Below, one piece after another: positions 14,621-25,295 of a DNA stretch of 56,541 bases (positions are counted from its first letter, which is position 1; every line of letters starts with the position of its first letter). This DNA is from CAZMGB01 sp964565775 (GTDB taxonomy: Bacteria > Chloroflexota > Dehalococcoidia > DSTF01 > JALHUB01). The notes below the pieces were generated by a model. The model was not told the DNA's origin. It did no database searches and saw nothing but the letters and a program-made list of their open reading frames with translations. Location: assembly GCA_964565775.1 (NCBI GenBank), contig CAZMGB010000021.1, positions 1-56,541 on the forward strand, given 5' to 3'. The translations under genes were made by a program, and so were the position numbers.

Positions 14621-17176
14621 CTATGCCCACGTCACCAGCCCGAGGTCGTAGGGGTCCGCCAGATGCGGGTGTCGCGGTAGGATCCGCACGCAGAAGCCGT
14701 AGCGCCCGCTGTCCCGAGGCGGGATCAGCGCCGTACAGCGGTGCTTGCCGCGACCGAGGTCCTCACCCCACTCCAGTGGGACGACCTCCTGCTCCGCCAG
14801 TTCACCTGCCGCGTCCAACCGCCCGACCAGGAGCGACACCTGCACGTCGTCCGGCGCGAGCGCCCCCAGGGAGAGCGTAAGTTCCACCGGCACGGGCGTG
14901 GCCGATAGCACCTCGGGGTCACCCGTCATTTGCTGACTTTCCACTCGCACCTCTGGCCAGTGCTGGCGCATCTTGGCCTTCCACGCGTCCAGGGCCGCGG
15001 CTGCTGCCAGGCCGTCCTCCGTTAGAGCCTTCCACCCCCGACCAGCGGGCACGTAGAACCTCTCCAGGTAGTCCCGTACTACCTGCGTTGTGTTGAACTG
15101 AGGGCAGATCGCTTCCATGGCGTCCTTCATGCGGGCTATCCAGCGGCGGGGCAACCCATCGGGGCCGCGGTCGTAGAAGAGCGGCACAACGTCTTGCTCC
15201 AGGACATCGTAAAGGATGTTCGACTCCAGTTCGTCCTGGAGCGCCAGGTCGTCGTACTCCTGCCTTCTGCCGATGGCCCATCCCAGCTCCGGCCGGTACG
15301 CCTCGTCCCACCAACCATCCAGAACGCTCAGATTGAGCGCCCCATTGGCCGTGGCTTTCATTCCGCTCGTGCCGCTCGCCTCCAGGGGGCGTCTCGGCGT
15401 GTTCAACCATACGTCGGCGCCCTGCACCAGGTAGCGCGCCACGACCATGTCGTAGTTCTCCAGGAACACCACGCGTCGGCGGAACTTCTCGCCGCGGGCG
15501 TGTTGCACTACGGCTCGGATTATTTCTTTGCCCTCACCATCGTCCGGGTGGGCCTTTCCGGCCAGGATGACCTGGACCGGCCTCTCCCGATCCCCCAGGA
15601 TGGCGGCAAGCCGCTCCGGGTCCCGGAACAACAGGGCACCGCGCTTGTAGGTCGCGAAGCGACGTGCGAAGCCGATGGTCAGCGCCCGTGGGTCCAGCAC
15701 CTCATCCGCGAAGGCGGCCTCGGCGGCTGTCGAGCCGCGCCTCTGCAGTTGCTCCCGAAGGCGCCTGCGGGCAAACGCCACCAGTCGTTCCCGCCGCCGC
15801 TCGTGCGTTCGCCACAGCTCCTCCCCCGGCATGCGCTGCACGTCGCGCCACACGCCTGGGTCCGAAGCGTCCTCCAGCCAGCGCGGCCCCACATACCGGT
15901 CAAAGAGCTCCGCCATGTCGTGAGAGGTCCACGACCGCAGGTGGACGCCGTTGGTGATGGCCACGATAGGAACGTCCTCGACGGGGAGCGTCGGCCAGAG
16001 GCGCTGCCAGAGGCGACGCGATACCACGCTGTGCAGCTTGGACACGCCGTTTCGGTACGCCGACAGGCGCAGCGCGAGGAGGAATGGGCAGAAAAGCCCC
16101 CCGCCGTCGGACCCGTCGTAGCGCCCCAGGGCCAGGAACTGCTCCGTGGTCAGCCCCATCTCCTTGTACCACCCAGACAGCACCTCTTCGACCAGCGCTG
16201 CCGGATACTCGTTGATGGCCGCTGACACGCATGTGTGGGTGGTAAACACGGTGCTGGCGAAGACCGCCTCGCGGGCCACCTCGAAGCTGGTTCGAGATTC
16301 ACGCATGAGCTTGCGAATACGTTCGAGCACCAGGAGAGCCGAATCGCCCTCGTTCATGTGGCAGACGGTGGGCTGGATGCCGAGGGCGTCCAGCGCCCGC
16401 ATGCCCCCGATGCCCAGCAACGCCTGCTGCTGGAGGCGTGTCCGCGGCTCGGCGGTGTAGAGTCGCGCCGAGATGGCACGATCGGCAGCCGAGTTCTCCG
16501 GCAGGTTCGTGTCCAAAAGGAAGAGGGGCGTCCGCCCGACGTCAACCCGCCATACCTGAGCGGCCACCTTTCGATCGGCGAGCGGGACCTGGACGCGCAG
16601 CGGCGAACCATCCCTGCCTCTCTCGAGCTGGACCGGCCAGGTGTAGAAGTCATTCTCCTCGTACACCTCCTGCTGCCAGCCATCAGGGTTGAGGTACTGC
16701 CGGGCGTACCCCTCCCGGTAGAGGATGCCCACCCCCACCAGGGGAAGGCCGAGGTCACTCGACGACTTGAGGGTGTCTCCCGCCAGCATTCCCAGGCCGC
16801 CGGAATAGATGCGCAGGCACTCCGTCAGGCCGTACTCCGCGGAGAAGTAGGCGATTCGGAAGCTGTCCGGGAGGCCCCCTTCCACCTCGTAGTGGCCCTG
16901 GCGGTCCATGTAGTCGCGGAACTGCTCGTAGACGTGGTCGAGATGAGCCAGGAAGCTCTCGTCGGCCGCGGAGTCGTCAAGGATGCTCTGCGGGAGGGCC
17001 CCGAGCATGGCTACAGGGTTGTGGCCGGTGGCTTCCCACAAGTCCCGCTCAAGGCGCCGGAAGAGGTCGATGGTGTTGTTGTCCCAGGACCACCGCAGGT
17101 TGAACGCCAGCTCCCGCAGGCGAGCGAGGGGCGGAGGTATTGACGGGAGAACCGTGAGAATATGAGTCGGCTGCAT
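14621..17176 (-). CDS. glgP: Alpha-glucan (glycogen) phosphorylase, GT35
   Basis: An 851-residue protein with the N-terminal DUF3417 module (LAFNLRWSWDNNT) of the short bacterial/archaeal phosphorylases, then FSAEYGLTECLRIYSGGLG, the catalytic core TNGVHLRSW, and the PLP-lysine region EASGTSGMKATANGALNLS near residue 610. It releases glucose-1-phosphate from storage glucan. The active-site loop that normally reads THTPVPAG reads THTCVSAAINEYP here, an unusual set of changes. Gene is monocistronic, with a candidate promoter at 17237-17265. Confidence 0.88.
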   Translation of the reverse strand: MQPTHILTVLPSIPPPLARLRELAFNLRWSWDNNTIDLFRRLERDLWEATGHNPVAMLGALPQSILDDSAADESFLAHLDHVYEQFRDYMDRQGHYEVEGGLPDSFRIAYFSAEYGLTECLRIYSGGLGMLAGDTLKSSSDLGLPLVGVGILYREGYARQYLNPDGWQQEVYEENDFYTWPVQLERGRDGSPLRVQVPLADRKVAAQVWRVDVGRTPLFLLDTNLPENSAADRAISARLYTAEPRTRLQQQALLGIGGMRALDALGIQPTVCHMNEGDSALLVLERIRKLMRESRTSFEVAREAVFASTVFTTHTCVSAAINEYPAALVEEVLSGWYKEMGLTTEQFLALGRYDGSDGGGLFCPFLLALRLSAYRNGVSKLHSVVSRRLWQRLWPTLPVEDVPIVAITNGVHLRSWTSHDMAELFDRYVGPRWLEDASDPGVWRDVQRMPGEELWRTHERRRERLVAFARRRLREQLQRRGSTAAEAAFADEVLDPRALTIGFARRFATYKRGALLFRDPERLAAILGDRERPVQVILAGKAHPDDGEGKEIIRAVVQHARGEKFRRRVVFLENYDMVVARYLVQGADVWLNTPRRPLEASGTSGMKATANGALNLSVLDGWWDEAYRPELGWAIGRRQEYDDLALQDELESNILYDVLEQDVVPLFYDRGPDGLPRRWIARMKDAMEAICPQFNTTQVVRDYLERFYVPAGRGWKALTEDGLAAAAALDAWKAKMRQHWPEVRVESQQMTGDPEVLSATPVPVELTLSLGALAPDDVQVSLLVGRLDAAGELAEQEVVPLEWGEDLGRGKHRCTALIPPRDSGRYGFCVRILPRHPHLADPYDLGLVTWA

Positions 17177-17236
17177 GTCACCCCCGAAAACAGGTAATCA
17201 TCGCCCTATCTGGTTCTGGGCCACTTCTGGGCATTA

Positions 17237-17265
17237 ACTTTATCGGTTTCCGAGTGGTGAGCCAA
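17237..17265 (-). promoter_or_regulatory. Candidate promoter for the phosphorylase gene
   Basis: On the minus strand TTGGCT (17260-17265) and TAAAGT (17237-17242) are separated by 17 bases, 61 bases upstream of the start codon. Four of six positions match in each box. The rest of 17177-17506 contains no gene I can support. Confidence 0.4.
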
Positions 17266-17313
17266 GAGAGGTAGCGCTTCCCGGCTCCACGCATTCGGGG
17301 CCCGCAGAATGGC

Positions 17314-17342
17314 TTGACAGGGCCATGATCCCTTGCTACCAT
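17314..17342 (+). promoter_or_regulatory. Sigma70-type promoter for 17510-18071
   Basis: A perfect TTGACA (17314-17319) and TACCAT (17337-17342) with a 17-base spacer, facing the small membrane protein and the c-di-AMP receptor gene. Confidence 0.5.
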
Positions 17343-17509
17343 CGACGAAACGGGGCCAGCCTCTCGAACGGCGACTATCGGAGGCGGAGTGCCGACGAGA
17401 AGATGAGGCGACACACATGCGGCCGGGACCTTCGTCTCCGGCCTCTTTTCTTCTCCCACGGCAAGGATGCCCCGACCCATGGAGGCGGGGATGGAGACTC
17501 TAGGGGGTG

Positions 17510-17665
17510 ATGGTGATGCGGTTCCTGCTCGGTTTCGTGCTTGGCCTACTCATTGGGGCGTCGATCGCCCTGGCTTTCGCCCCGCAGCCCGGCGTCGAGA
17601 CCCGCACGAAGGTGCTCTCGAGAATCCGCGAGCGGGCCGGCCGGGAGGGCGAGGAGCAGACGTAG
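17510..17665 (+). CDS. Small YtxH-like membrane protein, 51 aa
   Basis: ATG at 17510 follows AGGGGG. The product has one membrane segment (FLLGFVLGLLIGASIALAFA) followed by a charged helix TRTKVLSRIRERAGREGEE. This GxxxG-rich helix plus amphipathic tail resembles YtxH-type proteins. Starts at 17507 (GTG) or 17516 (ATG) are also possible. It lies 64 bases upstream of the darA-like gene and probably shares its promoter. Confidence 0.6.
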   Translation: MVMRFLLGFVLGLLIGASIALAFAPQPGVETRTKVLSRIRERAGREGEEQT

Positions 17666-17729
17666 CGAGCCGACCGGCTGCGCTTCCGCCCCACGCGCGG
17701 CAGGCCGGTCTTACGCCAGAGGAGGTCCG

Positions 17730-18071
17730 TTGAAAGAGCGCCCCCTGAAGATGGTGATCATCATCACGTCGGATGCCGACGGGGAGCGTCTGTTGAAGCG
17801 GCTCGTAGAGCAGGGCTATCCGGCCACCAAAGTGAGCAGCACCGGTGGCTTTCTGCGCCGAGGAAACGCGACCATCCTGTCGGGGGTAGACGCAGACGAA
17901 GTAGACGCTCTCCTGGCGACGGTCCGGGCCGAGTGCCACGCCCGGACCGAGTACGTGCCCGTGCACACCCTACCCTTCTTCGGCGAGGGTTCCCTCTCGG
18001 AGCCCGTCGAGGTGCGGGTAGGCGGTGCCATTGTCTTCGTGCTGCCTGTGGAGCGCTTCGAGAAGACGTAG
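17730..18071 (+). CDS. darA: Cyclic di-AMP receptor, PII-like (DarA/PstA family)
   Basis: TTG at 17730 has GGAGG four bases upstream; the in-frame ATG at 17751 lacks a ribosome site. The 113-residue product matches the DUF970/DarA family: ITSDADGERLLKRLVEQGYPATKVSSTGGFLRRGNATILSG. The STGGFLRxGNxT segment forms the c-di-AMP site in characterised members. It is a trimeric cytosolic signalling protein. Presence implies that the cell makes c-di-AMP. The convergent HD-GYP gene ends 10 bases away. Confidence 0.85.
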   Translation: MKERPLKMVIIITSDADGERLLKRLVEQGYPATKVSSTGGFLRRGNATILSGVDADEVDALLATVRAECHARTEYVPVHTLPFFGEGSLSEPVEVRVGGAIVFVLPVERFEKT

Positions 18072-18081
18072 CGCACCCGCG

Positions 18082-19446
18082 CTAGATAAGCGGGCAGTAC
18101 ACGCTCACCAGCTCCGGATCGAGCTGGCCCCCGGCGGCCCCCCGCAGCACCTTGATCGCGTCCTCCCGACTGAGGGCGGCGCGATAGGGCCGCTTCGAAG
18201 TCAACGCCGAGTGGACATCTGCCACGGAGAGTATCTTCGCCTCCAGAGGCGTCTCTCGGCCGTCGAGCATCTCGGGATAGCCGCGGCCGTCCGGTCGCTC
18301 GTGGTGCGCCTCGACCCAGGAGGCTATCTCGGCCATGCCCGGCAGCTCCTCAAGGATGCGGCGGGAGTAGCTCGGGTGGAGGCGCAAGAGCTGCATTTCG
18401 GAGAGGTCGAGGACATCCGCTTTCTCCAGCACACGCGCGGGCACGCCCAGAAGACCCACATCGTGAAGCAGGGCCGCCACCCGAATGCACTCAACGCGCT
18501 CGTCCGCGAACCCCAGCGCCTGCGCCAGCCGCTGTGACGCCGCCGCCACCAGTCGGGAGTGGCCCACAGTGTGCTGACTTCGAGCGTCCACGACGTCGGC
18601 GAACGCCTCGGAAAAACGCACCACATGTTCCTTGTCCCCGGGCGTCGCCTCGGCGGGCTTCATCGCAAGAAGAGCCTCGGGCAGGCCGATATCGTAGAGG
18701 CCGAGCCAGAAGTCGTCGCGCCGGCAGAGTTCCTGGGCGCGCTGGACGAGGACCGGCTCCAGCACCCGCCCGGACTGCTCGGCCAGCACCGGAAGGAGGG
18801 CTCGCCGGGCGGCCAGAGCATTGGGCTCGGCCCAGATAAGCGACTCCATGCGATCGGATGTCGCCAGCAAACGGGCGAGCAAGGGCGCCTCCCGGTCGGC
18901 GAGGCCGGACGGATAGCCCGTGCCGTCCCACTGCTCATGGTGGGCCCGTATGGCACCGGCCGCTTCGTCGCTGAGGCCGAAAGTGGACGCCGCCTGCGCG
19001 CCCAGCTCACAGTGCTTGTGAAATGCCTCCACGGTTGCCTGGAAGACGGGCGGAGGCGCTTCGCCCGCGAGCGACTCCGGCGACTTGAGGGGCGCCGCCG
19101 CGAACGCAGCATCGTCGATGCCGGCGAGGCCAGTCAGGCCGACCGACGCCAGGGGCACGCCCAGGTCGTGGAAGAGGCTGGCGTAGAAGAGGGCCAGGAG
19201 GGCGGGATCGGACAGCTCCAGACTCCGGCCCAGAGCGAGGGCAATGTAGCAGACGCGATGGGCGTGCCCCATGGGGCGACCCTCGGCAAGGTCCAGGCCC
19301 TTGCTAAGGGCGACGACCATCTCGGCCGGCGCCAGATCGGGCAGTCGCCTCGCGGCGACCTGCGCGGCAGCCTCGGCTCCCTGCCCAACTTCGCCGGCTG
19401 CTCTCGCCGCGTCGGCCTCGCTCGCTTCAGCGCCCATTCCCGGCAC
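18082..19446 (-). CDS. Tandem HD-GYP domain phosphodiesterase
   Basis: I choose GTG 19446 because GGAGAGGAGGG lies five bases upstream; the longer open frame runs into the divergent MBL gene. The 454-residue product has two HD-GYP domains. The first has HDLG and HHEQWDGTGYP near residue 170, the second HTVGHSRLV, HDVG and HHERPDGRGYP near residue 385. HD-GYP proteins hydrolyse c-di-GMP or related cyclic dinucleotides. Both signatures look intact, which is less common than one active plus one degenerate domain. There is no receiver or sensor domain. Confidence 0.8.
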   Translation of the reverse strand: MPGMGAEASEADAARAAGEVGQGAEAAAQVAARRLPDLAPAEMVVALSKGLDLAEGRPMGHAHRVCYIALALGRSLELSDPALLALFYASLFHDLGVPLASVGLTGLAGIDDAAFAAAPLKSPESLAGEAPPPVFQATVEAFHKHCELGAQAASTFGLSDEAAGAIRAHHEQWDGTGYPSGLADREAPLLARLLATSDRMESLIWAEPNALAARRALLPVLAEQSGRVLEPVLVQRAQELCRRDDFWLGLYDIGLPEALLAMKPAEATPGDKEHVVRFSEAFADVVDARSQHTVGHSRLVAAASQRLAQALGFADERVECIRVAALLHDVGLLGVPARVLEKADVLDLSEMQLLRLHPSYSRRILEELPGMAEIASWVEAHHERPDGRGYPEMLDGRETPLEAKILSVADVHSALTSKRPYRAALSREDAIKVLRGAAGGQLDPELVSVYCPLI

Positions 19447-19612
19447 GGAAACCCTCCTCTCCCGCGCGATGGACAAGTCCAGGGCCCGGGGTCGATCCGC
19501 AGGTCCGATGCCACCACCGTAAGTATCGACAGATTCGAGATGGGCACGTAGGGGCAGGGGTGCAGGGTTGCCCGCGCAGCGGCCACCAGGCACAATAGGC
19601 GGGAGGCATCGG

Positions 19613-20293
19613 ATGATCCTGCGCGGCTTCCCCACCGGCGTCTTCCAGGAGAACTGCTTCATCGCGGGCTGCGAGAAGACGCGCGACGCCCTCGTCGTCG
19701 ACCCCGGCGCCGACGCCGACGTCATCCTACGCGTCCTCGACGAGGAGAAGCTCACAGCCAAGCTCATCGCCGTTACCCACACGCACATGGACCACATCGG
19801 CGCCGTAGAGGCGGTGCGCCAGACCACCGGCGCCCCTGTGGCCATGCATCGCGACGCCTTCGCCCAGGTGGACCAGCAGGCGAGCGCCGCCCGCTACATG
19901 GCGGGCATGACCATCGACCCGCCGACCGAGCCGGTGACGTTCCTGGAGGACGGCGACGAGCTGGAGATCGGCGAGCTGCGCTTCCAGGTCCTCTACTGCC
20001 CCGGCCACGCCGACGGGCACCTCTGCTTCTACGGAGAGGCTTCGGCGGACTCAGCCGAGCCGGGCGTCGTCTTCACGGGCGATACGCTCTTCCAGTCGGG
20101 CATCGGCCGCTTCGACCTGCCGGGGGGCGACGGGCGAGTGCTTCTGCGCAGCATCCGCGACAAGCTGCTCGTGCTGCCGGACGAGACGCTGGTGCTGCCG
20201 GGCCACGGGCCGGAGTCCACCATCGGCGAGGAGAAGCGCGAGAACCCGTTCCTCCTCTATCCTCGGGCCATCATGGGCATCGACCCGGACTAG
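19613..20293 (+). CDS. MBL-fold hydrolase, glyoxalase II-like
   Basis: ATG 19613 (MILRGFPTGVFQENCF) has GGGAGG upstream. The 226-residue protein has THTHMDHIG, PGHADGHLCFYGE, FTGDTLFQSGIGRFDLPGGD and LPGHGPESTIGEEKRENPF, the metal-binding pattern of the glyoxalase II-like metallo-hydrolases (HxHxDH with T at the second metal position). Acts on thioester-like substrates in relatives. Its last 86 bases are repeated at 20911-20996, after the hicBA pair. Confidence 0.85.
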   Translation: MILRGFPTGVFQENCFIAGCEKTRDALVVDPGADADVILRVLDEEKLTAKLIAVTHTHMDHIGAVEAVRQTTGAPVAMHRDAFAQVDQQASAARYMAGMTIDPPTEPVTFLEDGDELEIGELRFQVLYCPGHADGHLCFYGEASADSAEPGVVFTGDTLFQSGIGRFDLPGGDGRVLLRSIRDKLLVLPDETLVLPGHGPESTIGEEKRENPFLLYPRAIMGIDPD

Positions 20294-20427
20294 GGCGCAG
20301 CCCCCACATTAGCCCGGAAGCAGCGAACAACAGGGCGGCTTGCAGGGGCCATGGCGGGAGACTACAATCAGATGGCCGGGGCCGGGTTACCCGCGGCCCT
20401 GTCAGCGCCTCCATCAGGAGAGTGGAG

Positions 20428-20640
20428 ATGCCGGAAAGCGAGATCATTTTCGCCGTCGTGCAGTCGCCCGAGGGCGGATACGAAGCGCGGGCCCTGGGCC
20501 ACTCCATCTACACGGAAGGCGAGACCCTCGACGAACTGAAGACGATGGTCCAGGACGCCGTCCGGTGCCATTTCGATGAAGACTTGCGGCCGCGCGTCAT
20601 CCGTCTTCACCTGGTGAGGGATGAGGTCATCCCCGTTTGA
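20428..20640 (+). CDS. hicB: HicB-family antitoxin
   Basis: ATG 20428 with AGGAGA six bases upstream. The 70-residue protein has the HicB fold (IIFAVVQSPEGGYEARALGHSIYTEGETLDEL) and no DNA-binding extension. It is followed, with a four-base overlap, by the HicA toxin gene. The pair is placed between two copies of the 3' end of the preceding metallo-hydrolase gene. Confidence 0.85.
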   Translation: MPESEIIFAVVQSPEGGYEARALGHSIYTEGETLDELKTMVQDAVRCHFDEDLRPRVIRLHLVRDEVIPV

Positions 20641-20885
20641 GACTGCCGCGAGACATCTCGGAGGCAGAACTGGCTTCGCTTCTCCGTCGCTACGGATATG
20701 AGATCACGAGGCAGACGGGGAGCCACCTTCGTCTCACCTCCGCCGCAAAAGGAACCCAGCACGACATCACTATTCCGGCGCACAGAAGTCTGCGCGTGGG
20801 CACGCTCAGCGACATCCTCGCCGACGTGGCAGCCTACCTGGAGATGGAAAAGGAGTCGCTGGTAGAGGACCTCTTCGGCCGGTAA
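20637..20885 (+). CDS. hicA: HicA-family mRNA interferase toxin
   Basis: An 82-residue protein from TTG 20637, overlapping the hicB stop (TTGA). It has LLRRYGYEITRQTGSHLRLTS, with the catalytic His of the GSH motif, and TIPAHRSLRVGTLSDIL. HicA cleaves mRNA and is neutralised by HicB. The antitoxin-first order is one of the two known arrangements. Confidence 0.85.
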   Translation: MRLPRDISEAELASLLRRYGYEITRQTGSHLRLTSAAKGTQHDITIPAHRSLRVGTLSDILADVAAYLEMEKESLVEDLFGR

Positions 20886-20910
20886 GGGCACTGCCCTGCG
20901 ATGAGGCCCA

Positions 20911-20996
20911 GGCCGGAGACCACCATCGGCGAGGAGAAGCGCGAGAACCCGTTCCTCCTCTATCCTCGGGCCATCATGGGCATCGACCCGGACTAG
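20911..20996 (+). repeat. 86-bp second copy of the 3' end of the MBL gene
   Basis: 20911-20996 matches 20208-20293 at 85 of 86 positions, offset 703, including the stop codon. It has no start or ribosome site. The two copies bracket hicBA as direct repeats, suggesting insertion of a ~700-bp unit at the gene's 3' end. Confidence 0.9.
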
Positions 20997-21036
20997 GTGT
21001 GTTGGCCACGAGCGTCTCCGCTTCCGGGACGTGAAA

Positions 21037-21064
21037 CGAAGGCCAGGCTCAAGCCTGGCCTTCG
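21037..21064. terminator. Bidirectional terminator hairpin
   Basis: A perfect 12-bp stem (21037-21048 with 21053-21064) and a TCAA loop lie just downstream of the stop of the pyrophosphatase gene. It serves the minus-strand gene and perhaps the plus-strand hic unit. Confidence 0.7.
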
Positions 21065-21090
21065 CTATCGACTCCCGGTAACTCCGTCTG

Positions 21091-23271
<2,181 letters not shown>

Positions 23272-23625
23272 TTTCGATCGCCCTCCAGACTTCCCGGCAC
23301 CACCCGAGGCGGTGCCCGGGGCACAAAATAGGGAGGCTCGGCGCCGCCCACCGAGGGCGACTCTACCAGGGCCATCCCTCTGGATCAAGCTTGATCTAGC
23401 ATTTCCCACATGAATTGCGGCCCGAAACGCCGTCCGGCAAAGAGGACGGACGCCCCGTTCAGACCCGTCTGGGAGATAGGCCCCTGTCGGCCGCGAAGCG
23501 CGCAGGTCGGCCCGTAGTGCGGCCGGTGGCGCATGGGACCGAGGCGTGAGGCCAGCGGCACGTCTAGCACCGCACCTTCTTCTCGATCTCGCCGAGCTTG
23601 TTGCCCCGGCGCACCGGCGGGCAGC

Positions 23626-24147
23626 CTATGATACCAGGCCGAGTTCCCGGAGGGCCTTGGCGACGTGCTCGTCCTCGATGGCGTAGGTGCCCTCCGCCAG
23701 GCGGATCTCCTGCGCCTTCACGATGACCTCCCCCTCATCGGCGCCCTCGGGCAGGGGCGTCTTCCAGGTCATGAGCTCGATGACGATGCCGTTCGGGTCG
23801 CGGAAGTAGAGGGACCGCTCGTAGCCGCGGTCGATGGGGCCGGCGAAGCGGACGCCGTGGGCTGTCAGCGTCTCCATCGCCTCCTCGATGGGCACGACCA
23901 GATTCAGCGCCACATGCAGCATGGAACCGGGGCGCGGCACCTCAAGGGTCCCCTCGTTCGGCGCAAAGAAGGCGAGGAAGTTGCCGGTGCCGGTGTCGAA
24001 GAAGAATGGAGTCGAGCTGGGGTCATCCAGATTCGGCTGGCGAAGGACCAGGCGCATTCCCAGGACCTCCGTGTAGAAGCGGACAGTCTCCTCCAGGTTG
24101 CGGGCGAGAAGCGCAGGGTGATTTATGCCCCGCGTCTTGATCACCAC
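23626..24147 (-). CDS. VOC-family (glyoxalase/dioxygenase fold) protein
   Basis: A 173-residue protein starting GINHPALLARNLEETVRFY and containing FFFDTGTGNFLAFF, then MLHVALNLV and RSLYFRDPNGIVIELM. The H...E metal pattern of the vicinal oxygen chelate superfamily is present. Dioxygenase, glyoxalase or epimerase activity cannot be told apart. GAGAGGAG precedes the GTG start. The 23410-23625 gap upstream of the pyrophosphatase holds only a short remnant-like frame (GNKLGEIEKK) I cannot assign. Confidence 0.8.
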   Translation of the reverse strand: MVIKTRGINHPALLARNLEETVRFYTEVLGMRLVLRQPNLDDPSSTPFFFDTGTGNFLAFFAPNEGTLEVPRPGSMLHVALNLVVPIEEAMETLTAHGVRFAGPIDRGYERSLYFRDPNGIVIELMTWKTPLPEGADEGEVIVKAQEIRLAEGTYAIEDEHVAKALRELGLVS

Positions 24148-24174
24148 GGCACTCCTCTCCCTCCCACCCTTTGG

Positions 24175-24816
24175 CTAGCTCCGCAACCGATCCTCGAACT
24201 CACCGAGCTTGCGCTCCAGGTCGCGCTGGCGCACGGCGAGCGTGAGGTCGCCGCGGGTGCGCTCCAGGATGCCGCGCACTGCATCGGTTGTGTGCCTGAG
24301 GCCGCCCGTCATCGCATCGGGGTAATCGAAGGTGACCAGCACGCCGTAGATGTCGTCCATCGCCGTAAGGCACTCCTCGCAGTGGTCGACGTCGCCGCTG
24401 CGAAGGCTGTCGAGGAGATGGCGGCGCAGCTCGCCCACCGCCTCGCCCAGCCCGTTGAGGTAGGCGGCGTACTCGACGCCGAGGCTTTCGGGCGTGGGCA
24501 GCTCCCGGCCCGCGACGAGGGCCAGCGTGAGGCAGGCTTCGGCGAACTCTTTCTGGGCGTTGTGCACGAAGCCGGCATAGAAGATGTCGGGGTGGCCCCC
24601 TAATGCCGCCGCCGCGTCGCTCAGAAGCGTGTTCGCCCTGGCGATGAGCTCCTCGCCGCCGGCAAAGTCGCCTCGGTGGACGGCGCGGATGGCGTTGGCG
24701 GAGTGGCGCAGCGCCTCCCGACAGGCGGCCAGGGCGGCTTCGCGCGCCTGGTTCTTGGCCGCGAGATTGTCGCGGACACTTTCCATGATCGGGTCGAGCT
24801 GGTTACCGATTTCCAC
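24175..24816 (-). CDS. Translin-family protein
   Basis: A 213-residue, almost wholly helical protein. ARE-AL and ALRHSANAIRAVHRGDFAGGEELIARA match the translin nucleic-acid-binding start, and EYAAYLNGLGEAVGELRRHLLDSLRSGD and MDDIYGVLVTFDYPDAMTGGLR match the translin core. Translins bind RNA/DNA as octamers. They are well known in eukaryotes and archaea and occur in a few bacteria. GTG 24816 is preferred, with GGAGGTG 12 bases upstream; ATG 24786 is an alternative. Confidence 0.75.
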   Translation of the reverse strand: MEIGNQLDPIMESVRDNLAAKNQAREAALAACREALRHSANAIRAVHRGDFAGGEELIARANTLLSDAAAALGGHPDIFYAGFVHNAQKEFAEACLTLALVAGRELPTPESLGVEYAAYLNGLGEAVGELRRHLLDSLRSGDVDHCEECLTAMDDIYGVLVTFDYPDAMTGGLRHTTDAVRGILERTRGDLTLAVRQRDLERKLGEFEDRLRS

Positions 24817-24935
24817 TAGTACAGTTCCACCTCCGTGCGGGGCGATGCTGCGTCCCGGCTCCCTCCACCGTGGGCGAGGGCCAGCTAGCTCACCAGCGCC
24901 ACGACCGCCGGGCTGGGGAAACGCGCAGCCGTTGC

Positions 24936-25274
24936 CTACAAATCCTTTATGGGCTCGGGGAGTTCGCCCTCCCGGGCGGCATCGATCATCTTCCGGGCGT
25001 CGTCGGGCAGGTCCATGCCGTACTCGTCGAACTTCCTCTCGACCCATCGGCCGATCTGACGCGGGTCCTTGTAGTCCTCGGGGCGCTTGGGCTCGCGGCC
25101 GTACTCCTCGAGGATGGTCTGCTCCGACTTGTGATAGGCGAAGCGGGAGACGGCCCGCGAGAGGTTGCGGCTGCCGCAACCCTTGCATTCCGCGTCAGCT
25201 TCCGCCGACATCGATTTCAGGAAGACGCTGGTGAGGCGGCCGCACTCGTCGCACTTGAACTCGTAGATAGGCAC
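24936..25274 (-). CDS. FmdB-family zinc-ribbon protein
   Basis: A 112-residue protein with the FmdB opening MPIYEFKCDECGRLTSVFLK, and the second knuckle CKGCGSRNL. The C-terminal half is charged (EEYGREPKRPEDYKDPRQIGRWVE). Both CxxC pairs are intact, so it should bind zinc. It follows a second FmdB gene by 21 bases. FmdB members are called regulators but mostly lack functional data. Confidence 0.8.
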   Translation of the reverse strand: MPIYEFKCDECGRLTSVFLKSMSAEADAECKGCGSRNLSRAVSRFAYHKSEQTILEEYGREPKRPEDYKDPRQIGRWVERKFDEYGMDLPDDARKMIDAAREGELPEPIKDL

Positions 25275-25295
25275 CGTCCGCTCCTGCTCCCCTCC

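Noticed and set aside
19447..19845. N-terminal 133-residue extension of the HD-GYP protein
   Set aside because: It runs antisense through the start of the divergent MBL gene, is not HD-GYP-like, and a strong ribosome site precedes GTG 19446.
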